A DNA stretch of 38,922 nucleotides from Candidatus Aminicenantota bacterium (GTDB taxonomy: Bacteria; Acidobacteriota; Aminicenantia; Aminicenantales; UBA4085). The notes beneath the pieces are model-generated. The model ran no database searches and was not told the DNA's origin. It saw only the letters and a list, made by a program, of their open reading frames with translations. Both the position numbers and the translations under genes were made by a program. The stretch spans positions 1 to 38,922 of the forward strand of contig JAPKZH010000643.1 of assembly GCA_026393905.1 (NCBI GenBank). Direction: 5' to 3'. Shown piece by piece: positions 18,912-27,216 of this stretch. The first letter of the stretch is position 1. Each line of letters begins with the position of its first letter.

Positions 18912-18941
18912 TGAATTCGAGATGCTTTCGGTCAAAAGCAA

Positions 18942-19631
18942 CTATCGGGGCAAGCTGACGGCTTTGAGCACCTGGGCGAGAAATTCCTCTTCCGGGACGG
19001 CCCCTTCGAAAGAGATGGTCTCGTTGACGACGGTTTTAGGGACTCCGTACACGTTGAATCGATTGGCCAGGTGGGGAAATTCCGTCGACTCCACCATATC
19101 GGCCTTAACCAAAGGAGATTCCAGGGAAAACTGATGTCCCAGACGGACGGCCTTGGTGCAGTAGGGGCAGGTCGGCGTGACAAAGACCTGGATGTGGATG
19201 TCTTTATCGACGGACTTGAGGGCATCTTTGGTTTGAGCGGAAAGCTCGGTTCTTCGCTTTGAGACATCCGCGATGGCTTCGACAAGGCTCGTGTATTCGT
19301 ATCCGGAAGGGATCCCATAGAAGCGTATCCCGTAGTCTTGATCGCCCATGATCACGGTCGCGGGGATCTTGTCGATCTTGTATTCGGCGGCTTTTTCTTT
19401 ATCCGCCGTATAGTCATAGACCAGGAGTTCGATTTTATCGGAAAGAGCTTTGACCTCTTCCAAAAGCTGCTTGGTTTCTTTGCAGAAGAAGCAGGCCTGT
19501 CCTTTGAGCGAGTCGGGATGGACGAGCCGGCTCGGTTCCTGAGTGAAATAGAGGATGGTGACTTTGTTTTCGAGCTCGCCGTCGAATTTTTTCTTGGTGG
19601 CCTCGCGGACTTCTTGGCTGAGGATTTCCAT
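18942..19631 (-). CDS. Tandem thioredoxin-fold protein disulfide oxidoreductase/glutaredoxin-like protein
   Basis: Two thioredoxin-like halves, CFFC and TPTCPYC motifs, with cis-Pro regions DKIPATVIM and YGVPKTVVN. Confidence 0.82.
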   Translation of the reverse strand: MEILSQEVREATKKKFDGELENKVTILYFTQEPSRLVHPDSLKGQACFFCKETKQLLEEVKALSDKIELLVYDYTADKEKAAEYKIDKIPATVIMGDQDYGIRFYGIPSGYEYTSLVEAIADVSKRRTELSAQTKDALKSVDKDIHIQVFVTPTCPYCTKAVRLGHQFSLESPLVKADMVESTEFPHLANRFNVYGVPKTVVNETISFEGAVPEEEFLAQVLKAVSLPR

Positions 19632-19730
19632 GATATTTCTCCTTTCTCGGCGAAGAGGATTATACCCCGGTTCAGATTGACTTTAAAGCGTGTCGTTGAT
19701 AAAGTGATAGCCCTGAGAAACCGCCCGGCT

Positions 19731-21131
19731 ATGATAAAAATCGACAAGCTTCTCGAGTTCCTGGAAGCTCAATACCGGAAAAAAACAAAGAAAAGCCTGC
19801 AGATTTATCGGCGGGCCCAGCGGGTGATGGTCCAGGGCGGCAGCCATTCCCTGCGCCTCTTTTCGCCCTATCCCTTCATCATCACCAGGGCCAAGGGGCC
19901 CATGGTCTATGATTTCGACCGGAACGCCTATATCGATTACTGGCAGGGCCACTATGCGAATATCCTGGGCCATAATCCCAAAGTCCTGACGGATGAATTC
20001 AAGAGATTCAGCCTGGAAGACGGTTCGTTGCATACGGGGTTCGAAGGGGAGAGCCAGATTAAGCTGGCCGAGCTCCTGCTCAAACAGCTCGGTCATAAGG
20101 ATTACAGGATCCGGTTCACGACTTCAGGCACCCTGGCCACCATGTATGCCGTCATGCTGTCCCAAGCCTACACGGGACGCGATGGCGTTCTGAAAATCGG
20201 CGGCGGCTGGCATGGGGCGTCGCCCTATCTGCTCAAAGGCGTCAAATATTATCCCCAAGCCGGCTTCGAGCAGGCCGAATCGGCCGGAGTTCCCAAGGAG
20301 ATCCTGCGAAAGATCTTTACGACCCGTTTCAATGATGGGGACGACCTGGAAAAAGTTTTGTGGAGAAAGGGCAGTGAGATCGCCTGCTTGATCGTCGAGC
20401 CGTTTTTGGGCGTCGGCGGATTCCTGGCCGCTTCGCAAGAATATCTGGACCTGGCCAGGGCCTTGACGGAAAAATACGGCATCGTCCTCATCTTTGACGA
20501 GATCATCTCAGGATTCCGCTTTTGTCCCTCCGGGGTTCAGAAACTCTATGGGATCGAGCCCGACCTTTCGACGTTCGGAAAGCTGATCGGCGGCGGCCAC
20601 GCCGTCTCCGCGGTGGCCGGCAAATCCGAGATTCTCGAGAAGTGCTTGCCCCAAGGCTCGGCCAAGCTGCGGGTGCTTTTTGAAGGGGGGACCTTTTCTT
20701 CCCATACCCAATATATGAGGGCCGGCTATGTCATGCTGAAATCGCTTGCCGACCAGGCCTCTCGGATCTATCCAAAAATAGCCGCGACAGGGGAAAATCT
20801 TCGGCGTCGCGTCGAAGAGGTTTTCGGCGACCGGGGAATCGAGGTCAAATGCACGGGCGACGGAAACGATGTGGTCAAAGGAAGCTCGCTCTTCATGGTG
20901 AATTTTCCGCTGAAAAGAGTCCGCTACACGAGCGCTGAGGATGTCTGGAATCCGGCCTTATCTCATGTCCGTCTGAAAGAAGAAGTCCTGAAACTGGCTT
21001 TGCTCACGGAAGGCGTCCATGTCGTCCACGGCGGCGGCGCGGCGTCGGCAGCCCATGAAGAGAAACACGTCGAGCAGACGATCGCGGCCTACAGCGAAGC
21101 CGCCAGGCTTTTCAAGAAATATCTTTACTAA
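19731..21131 (+). CDS. Class III aminotransferase, glutamate-1-semialdehyde aminomutase-like
   Basis: GPMVYDFDRNAYIDYWQGHYANILGHNP, LIFDEIISGFRF, STFGKLIGGGHAVSAVAGK (PLP lysine). In-frame ATG 19731; upstream part of the track ORF is antisense to the neighbouring gene. Confidence 0.82.
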   Translation: MIKIDKLLEFLEAQYRKKTKKSLQIYRRAQRVMVQGGSHSLRLFSPYPFIITRAKGPMVYDFDRNAYIDYWQGHYANILGHNPKVLTDEFKRFSLEDGSLHTGFEGESQIKLAELLLKQLGHKDYRIRFTTSGTLATMYAVMLSQAYTGRDGVLKIGGGWHGASPYLLKGVKYYPQAGFEQAESAGVPKEILRKIFTTRFNDGDDLEKVLWRKGSEIACLIVEPFLGVGGFLAASQEYLDLARALTEKYGIVLIFDEIISGFRFCPSGVQKLYGIEPDLSTFGKLIGGGHAVSAVAGKSEILEKCLPQGSAKLRVLFEGGTFSSHTQYMRAGYVMLKSLADQASRIYPKIAATGENLRRRVEEVFGDRGIEVKCTGDGNDVVKGSSLFMVNFPLKRVRYTSAEDVWNPALSHVRLKEEVLKLALLTEGVHVVHGGGAASAAHEEKHVEQTIAAYSEAARLFKKYLY

Positions 21132-21168
21132 GGGTATCCTCCATTTCAGGCGGGGAAAGATTCTCTGA

Positions 21169-21231
21169 GCAACGATCCGGAAACGGCCTCACTCCCCATC
21201 CGGGTTTTCGACGCCGTCCCCGGATCGTTGC
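21169..21231. terminator. Long hairpin at a convergent gene junction, candidate bidirectional terminator
   Basis: GCAACGATCCGG-AA-ACGGC (21169-21187) against GCCGT-CC-CCGGATCGTTGC (21213-21231): 17 of 19 positions pair. Confidence 0.5.
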
Positions 21232-23900
21232 CCCTTTCCCGAAATTTTTTCCAGTCGAAATTGAAAGGCGCCGCTTTGGGTGCTTAAAATGATTCGTCTG
21301 TCTTCGATCCGCTGAAAAGACAGGCCCTCAAGATTCCTGAAGCGCCCGCCTTTTCGCCAGAGGACCTGTCCGCCTTCTTTAAAATCACCGTTTCTCCACA
21401 GCAGCGGAATATGGATTTCGGCTTCGACCCCAACGGGAATCCCGAGGTCGAGCTCGAAGCAATCTTCCTTCCTCCTCCAAGAGACACGGATGTCGCCTCG
21501 AATCGTCTTGAGCGAGGCCGAGGCGGAATCCAGATTCCGGAAGAGCGGCGGCTTGACCAGGATTTTTTTCCAGCCGGGAACCAGGCAGTTCACCCCGGCC
21601 ACGGTTTTATAAAACCAGGCGTCCACGCTGCCCAGCATGATATGGTTGTGGGAGTTCATGCCGCCGCCTGTGATTTTCTCCCAGCGTTCCCAAAGCGTCG
21701 TGGCGCCTTCCCTGACCATATAGCCCCAGCCTGGGTAGCTTTTCTGGGTGGCCACCCGAAAGGCCGTTTCCGCATGTCCATTTTCCGTCAGGACATCGAG
21801 AAGGTAGCGCGTGCCGAGGATGCCGGTATCGAGATGGTAATCCTGGTCGCTGACAACGCTGCGGACAAGCGCATCGAGGACTTTGTTCCTTTTTCTTTTC
21901 GGGACCATGTCCAGATAAAGGGGCAGGACGTTGGATGTCTGGCTGGCTATCTTTTCGACAGGGCTCATCCGGACGGCTTCATAGGCGTCTTGCTTCAGGA
22001 ATCTTTTATTGAAAGCGGTTTTGATGTCCCGGGCCAGACGGGCCAGGCGTTTTTCGTCGTCCGGTTTCTTAACAATACCGGCCATCTTGGAAAGGAAAAG
22101 CGTATCGTGATAGAAGAACCAGGTCGAGGTGAGCTCGACGGTCGTTTTTTTGGGAGGGATGCTTCCCGGGGGACACCAGTCGCCGTATTTGCCCAATTTA
22201 TCGATAATACAGCCTTTGGAACTGCGGTGGAGGAATGACACGTATTTTTTCATGGCTTCAAAGTGCTTTTCCAAAACTCTAGTGTCTCCATAATAGAGAT
22301 AAAGATTCCAGGCGAGCGTGATGTAGGCCGAGCCCCAGGCGGGATCGGCCGGATAGAGGCGGCCGAGATAGGGAGGGACTGTGTCCGGGAGGCTGCCGTC
22401 TTTTTTCTGGGCGTTCTTGATATCTTGAAGATACTTGGTGTAAAAAGCGGCCATATCAAAATTCAGGATGGCCTCTTCCGCCGAGAGATGGGCGTCGCCC
22501 AGCCAGCCGTGCCTTTCATCCCTCTGCGGGCAATCCGTCGGGATGCTCATCAAATTCGAAAGCTGCCCCCACCGGATATTCCGGTGGACGCGGTTGATTA
22601 GACGATTGGCACAGCGAAAATCCCCTCCGGGTTCGACATCCGTATGAACGAAACAGCCCTCGACATCGAGGATCTTCGGCAGTTTGGGAAGGCCGCTCAC
22701 TTCCGCATACCGAAAGCCATGCTGGGTGAAGCGCGGCTCATACCGTTCGGCGCCTTTCCCTTTGAGGACATAGACATCCGTGGCCTCTGCGTTCTGATTG
22801 GGCGACGTGTTCAGCCGTCTGTCCTCATGGATGAGCTCGGCGTGCCTGAGCGTCAGCGCCGTCCCGGCCCGACCTCGAACCGATATTCCGACCCAGCCTG
22901 AAAAATTCTGTCCGAAATCGAAGATGAGGCGTTCCGGTCCCGGGCACCAGGTCTTTTTCGGCTTCAACCTCCGGACGACCTTGATCGGAGGCAGCATCTG
23001 GGAACGGAGCGGCGCGCCTCTCACGCAGACCGCCCGTCCCTGGAATATCTTCGGCTCGAGCCGTCCGTCGCAGCGCTCGCCGAAATAGAGGCCGTTTTCC
23101 ATAAGCGGTCCATGCCCGGATTTCCAGGATTCATCCGTGCCCACGACCTGCCGTTTTCCGTCTTCAAACTCCATTTCGATTTGGGCGATCACCCTCGGGC
23201 TGCCGTAGCCGAAATTGGCGATATGCCGGCCGTTTCCCAGGCTGATGAGGGCCTCGTTTATCGGCTTCAGCATTCTCGTGATGTCAAAAGTCGAATAGAG
23301 AGCCGTCTTGGCGTAATCGGTCTGGGCCGGATCAAGGACATGGTCGCCGACTTTCTGTCCGTTGAGAGACAGCTCATAGAACCCGAGTCCGCAGATATAA
23401 ACCCGGGCCCTTTTAAGCCCCCGCCCCATCCGGAATTCCTTTCCCAAATAGATCGCCCGTGTCTGGACATAATCCCCCCGGAATTTTCCCTGCAACACGG
23501 TCCCCCTGGACCGGAATTCAACGGGTTTTTTCAGGCTGATCCATCGCGCCTGCCAATCCGACTTGTCCAGCAGCCCCATTTCAAAAAAAGCGGTTTTACT
23601 ATAGGCACTGGGACGGCCGTTCTTGTCCCACCAGCGAACGCGCCAATAATAGCGCCTCCGGCTCTCCAACTTTTTTCCGGCGTATTCGATGTGAAAATGC
23701 CTATCTGTATTTATGCGCCCGCTGTCCCAGCAATCGCCGGCTCCCCGCGCCGTCGACGAGACGATGATCTCGTAAGCGGAAGGCTTTTGCCAGCGCTCGA
23801 AGTGGCGGAGAACCCAGGACAAGCGCGGCTTGGGGATATCGATTCCGATAGGATCCTGGAGATATTCACACCTGAGGCGCAGGGGAGGGGGAATGGTCAT
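21189..23900 (-). CDS. Alpha-L-rhamnosidase (GH78)
   Basis: SIPTDCPQRDERHGWLGDAHLSAEEAILNFDMAAFYTKYLQDI is the GH78 catalytic signature; PPYLGRLYPADPAWGSAYITLAW, TTLWERWEKITGGGMNSHNHIMLGSVDAWFYKTVAGV. Confidence 0.93.
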   Translation of the reverse strand: MTIPPPLRLRCEYLQDPIGIDIPKPRLSWVLRHFERWQKPSAYEIIVSSTARGAGDCWDSGRINTDRHFHIEYAGKKLESRRRYYWRVRWWDKNGRPSAYSKTAFFEMGLLDKSDWQARWISLKKPVEFRSRGTVLQGKFRGDYVQTRAIYLGKEFRMGRGLKRARVYICGLGFYELSLNGQKVGDHVLDPAQTDYAKTALYSTFDITRMLKPINEALISLGNGRHIANFGYGSPRVIAQIEMEFEDGKRQVVGTDESWKSGHGPLMENGLYFGERCDGRLEPKIFQGRAVCVRGAPLRSQMLPPIKVVRRLKPKKTWCPGPERLIFDFGQNFSGWVGISVRGRAGTALTLRHAELIHEDRRLNTSPNQNAEATDVYVLKGKGAERYEPRFTQHGFRYAEVSGLPKLPKILDVEGCFVHTDVEPGGDFRCANRLINRVHRNIRWGQLSNLMSIPTDCPQRDERHGWLGDAHLSAEEAILNFDMAAFYTKYLQDIKNAQKKDGSLPDTVPPYLGRLYPADPAWGSAYITLAWNLYLYYGDTRVLEKHFEAMKKYVSFLHRSSKGCIIDKLGKYGDWCPPGSIPPKKTTVELTSTWFFYHDTLFLSKMAGIVKKPDDEKRLARLARDIKTAFNKRFLKQDAYEAVRMSPVEKIASQTSNVLPLYLDMVPKRKRNKVLDALVRSVVSDQDYHLDTGILGTRYLLDVLTENGHAETAFRVATQKSYPGWGYMVREGATTLWERWEKITGGGMNSHNHIMLGSVDAWFYKTVAGVNCLVPGWKKILVKPPLFRNLDSASASLKTIRGDIRVSWRRKEDCFELDLGIPVGVEAEIHIPLLWRNGDFKEGGQVLWRKGGRFRNLEGLSFQRIEDRRIILSTQSGAFQFRLEKISGKGQRSGDGVENPDGE

Positions 23901-23920
23901 AAGACGTTCTCCTCGGAGGT

Positions 23921-25372
23921 TTATTCGGCCTTGGCCAGGAAGTAGTCGGCCGGCTGGATGCCGTATTTTTCCGCTTCCAGGGATCTCATGATCGTCCGGC
24001 TGAATTTTCTAGTTTCAGGATCGATTTCGGTGAGGTCGATGAGTTCTCCGTCGACCTTGTTCCCATCGGCATCGGCGATGATCTTGACTTTGGGCCTGAG
24101 GTGAAAGGCCGGATGAGGATTCGCCTCGAAGACGATGCCAAGCTCTCCCGTATCCAAAGCGACCAGCGATCCGATCGGGTAGGCCCCGATCATGCTGATG
24201 AACACCTTGAGAATGAGCGGGTCGAACTCTTCGCCGCTTTTTTCCTGCATCAGGCTCAGCGCGTCATCACGGGTGAAGACCTTGGCCCGGTAGACGCGCT
24301 TGGTCGTTAGGGCGTCGAAGTAATCGACAATTTTCACGATCTTGCTGAAAAGATTGGTCGACCTCTTTTTAAAATACTTGGGATACCCCGATAGGTCTGC
24401 CTTGAGATGGTGCTCCAAGGCCACTTGGACAGCCCGGATCGGGATGCGACGCGTGCTTTTGAGCTGGATCAATTTTTCGGCCCCGATATGGACATGGTTT
24501 TCGATGATGGCTCGCTCGGTCGCGTCGAGCTGGGCGGGTTTGTCCAGGATCTCCCTGGGGATGTCCAATTTTCCCAGGTCGTGGAGGAAGGAGCTCACGC
24601 CCAGGTCCGACAGCTCTTCCCGGGTCAGGCCGAGCCTCCGGCCGAGGGCGATGGCCAGGATGCAGACGTTGATGGAATGATTCAGGGTGTATTCGTCGAA
24701 ATTTTTAATGTTGGTCAGGCCGTAGATAAAGGATTCGTCATCGACGATATGGTTGAAGATCGACTGCATCCACCGTTTGGCGAGGTTGAGGTTGAACGTG
24801 CCCGTCGTTTTTTGTCTTTCGAAGACTTCCTTCAGCAGATAGATGCCCGAAAAATACAAGCGGACGGCATTCTTTTCCCGGCTCTGCATGGGCTCGGCCG
24901 GGGCGCTCTTTTCGACGGTGATATGATCGATTTGCTCGACGTCCAGGGCATGGAGGATCTCGTCGTAGGCGGTTTTGGCGTCAAGATCTTTCCTGTTCAG
25001 GATCGACACGAAGCGTTGGATTTCCTCCTGCGTCAGCCCGGGAGAAAAAGCGATGGCTGCCAGCTCTTTCGAGGAGAGCTCGTTTTGGAGGAATTTATAG
25101 ATATGGTAGTTGGAGTAATCGAACTTGATCCTCACGCCTTTCACGTACAGGGCGTTCTGCCGCAGCCTCAGGACGAGCTCGCCTTCCCGTTGAAGAGCAT
25201 TATCGAGAACGGCAATAAACTGCTCCATTTGGTCCAGGACGATCCGGTTGTTCGACTCATAGACCTTGGCGATTTTGAGGACGACCTGCAGGCGCGTCAG
25301 GATATCGACGGATTCTTTCTGGGTCAGTTCCTTTTCTTGATCCGTCAGTTCGGCGTCCATCATCCTTTCCAT
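23921..25372 (-). CDS. HD-GYP domain protein (putative c-di-GMP phosphodiesterase)
   Basis: SSFLHDLGKLDIPREILDKPAQLDATERAIIENHVHIGAE...EHHLKADLSGYP...FSKIVKIVDYFDALTTKRVYR. Confidence 0.88.
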   Translation of the reverse strand: MERMMDAELTDQEKELTQKESVDILTRLQVVLKIAKVYESNNRIVLDQMEQFIAVLDNALQREGELVLRLRQNALYVKGVRIKFDYSNYHIYKFLQNELSSKELAAIAFSPGLTQEEIQRFVSILNRKDLDAKTAYDEILHALDVEQIDHITVEKSAPAEPMQSREKNAVRLYFSGIYLLKEVFERQKTTGTFNLNLAKRWMQSIFNHIVDDESFIYGLTNIKNFDEYTLNHSINVCILAIALGRRLGLTREELSDLGVSSFLHDLGKLDIPREILDKPAQLDATERAIIENHVHIGAEKLIQLKSTRRIPIRAVQVALEHHLKADLSGYPKYFKKRSTNLFSKIVKIVDYFDALTTKRVYRAKVFTRDDALSLMQEKSGEEFDPLILKVFISMIGAYPIGSLVALDTGELGIVFEANPHPAFHLRPKVKIIADADGNKVDGELIDLTEIDPETRKFSRTIMRSLEAEKYGIQPADYFLAKAE

Positions 25373-25373
25373 T

Positions 25374-27134
25374 TTATGAGGCGTTTTTTCCGAGCGTTTT
25401 TTCCGGCACTTTCCGGCAGGCCTCGGCGACTCTTTTATTCGAGCTTTTCATACCCTTGCCAAGAGCTTCGAAGGCTTCGGGCGTGGCCAAGGTCTCGAGA
25501 GCCTGCACGGCGCACAGTTGGGTTTCTTCATATTTGGCTTTGGAGAAAGGGCTGGATTTTCTGAGAGCTTTGGACAGGGTGTCCAGGGCTTCCGGCGTCT
25601 TGGTCCTGGCTAAGTAATTGAAAATGGCGCTTTGTTCCTTGGAGCTTTTTTTATAGAAACGCTTGTTCGTAGCCAGCCGGACAACCTGTTCCAGCGTGCT
25701 TTTATCGTGCATCCATTGGAGTTTTTCGGCGGCCGCGATGCGGATGTCTTCCTCGTTATCGTAAAAGAAGCCGAGGATGATCTTGTTGGCCATCTTGTCG
25801 CCAAAACGGTTGAGGCCTTCGATGGCCTCGAGCTTGATGTCTTTGTTTTGATAGGTATAGAGCGTGGCAAAGTAGGGCAGGACTTTTTTGTCTCCTGTCC
25901 GGCTGAGGAAGGAGATGATGCCCTTGGAAAGGATGGGCTTTCCGTCCTGGAGCTGGTTGGCCAGGACCTCGATATTCCCCCGGCCTGTTTCCGTAATATA
26001 ATCAAAGGCCAAATTCCGGAATTCCGGATTGTCGGTGCTCTCCAGCAGCTCGGCCGCCAAGGGGATGGATCTGGGTCCGATGAGCCTGAGATAATCAAAA
26101 AAGGCCAGGATGGAATCGATGTCGCCGTGCTCAACAGCTTCCCGGACAAGGGCGATCGTGCGTCCTTCCTTGAGGGAGTTCAGGAATTTTTCGAGCTCGG
26201 CCGCCTTGGCGGGATGCTGAGAGGTAAAAATGTTCTTCAATTCCTGGATTTGCCTCAAGAACTGACCGGCATGGGTAAATTTTCCTTCCTGGAGGAGTTC
26301 CTTGTGGTGTCGATCCAGGAAGCCTAGAATGGGGACGAACTTTTCGACCTGGTCTTCCATGTAAAGAAGCTCGAAAATCATGTCGAGGAACTCTTTTTCG
26401 GGGGAGATCTGCCGGGCCGACCCGACCATGGCTTCGATGCTGTGGAGATCCTTGTCGTCGAGCATCATGACCAACTCGGCATAGTCCTTCTTTTCTTCGT
26501 CTTCGAGCAGGCCGAGGCCGACGCGCTTGGTCACGATCCCCTGCTTGTCCTCGGCGGCCAGTTCGATATGGCCGTTGTAGAGCTGCTTTTTGTCGACAGA
26601 AATCCCGAACTGCTGTTTTTCGAAGATGGCGATTTTCGACAACAGGTAGTCATCCGGCGCCGTGATTCGGATGTTCGCAAAATCTTTTTCCCAGATGGAA
26701 ATGACGATGTCGCTCTCGTCAGGGGGAAGGAGCGAGTCTTTTTTGATGACATCGAGAAAATCTCTGAGCTCGGCCATATCGATGTCCCTGAGGATGGCAA
26801 ACCTCTGCATGCCATCCTTGTAGAAAAGATAGGGCAGGCTTTTGATGAGGTTTTCTTCCTTGTAGATTTTTTCTCCGTCCAGGTAAAAAGCGCTTTCGCC
26901 GATGCCGGCCTCAAGCTCCAGGCGATGTTCAAAATAGGCTTTGAGCTTGGCCAGGAGCTCATCCACGAATTTTTGGATGGTGGAATGATGGGAAGGGAAA
27001 AGCTTCAAGGACGAAACGGTATGGGCCAGGATATGAAAGATCTCTTTGACGCTTTCAAGCGTAGCCTTGTCCGGCCCCCCGCTGGGAGCAGCGCCCGCCT
27101 CGGGCTGCCGGCTTTGGTTTTCTTTGGGTTCCAT
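25374..27134 (-). CDS. HEAT-repeat protein
   Basis: Repeats such as KGIISFLSRTGDKKVLPYFATLYTYQNKDIKLEAIEGLNRFGD and DNEEDIRIAAAEKLQWM. ATG at 27134 preferred over the non-ATG 27170 start. Confidence 0.7.
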   Translation of the reverse strand: MEPKENQSRQPEAGAAPSGGPDKATLESVKEIFHILAHTVSSLKLFPSHHSTIQKFVDELLAKLKAYFEHRLELEAGIGESAFYLDGEKIYKEENLIKSLPYLFYKDGMQRFAILRDIDMAELRDFLDVIKKDSLLPPDESDIVISIWEKDFANIRITAPDDYLLSKIAIFEKQQFGISVDKKQLYNGHIELAAEDKQGIVTKRVGLGLLEDEEKKDYAELVMMLDDKDLHSIEAMVGSARQISPEKEFLDMIFELLYMEDQVEKFVPILGFLDRHHKELLQEGKFTHAGQFLRQIQELKNIFTSQHPAKAAELEKFLNSLKEGRTIALVREAVEHGDIDSILAFFDYLRLIGPRSIPLAAELLESTDNPEFRNLAFDYITETGRGNIEVLANQLQDGKPILSKGIISFLSRTGDKKVLPYFATLYTYQNKDIKLEAIEGLNRFGDKMANKIILGFFYDNEEDIRIAAAEKLQWMHDKSTLEQVVRLATNKRFYKKSSKEQSAIFNYLARTKTPEALDTLSKALRKSSPFSKAKYEETQLCAVQALETLATPEAFEALGKGMKSSNKRVAEACRKVPEKTLGKNAS

Positions 27135-27216
27135 TCGTAGTATCCCCGCTTTATTAGGCCTTTTTAACAATAGAATAAAAGAAAAAAAATATCAACGAAA
27201 AATTATGGATTCGGTC

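Noticed and set aside
24407-25564. 385-aa + ORF
   Set aside because: Antisense to the HD-GYP gene; no recognisable motif.
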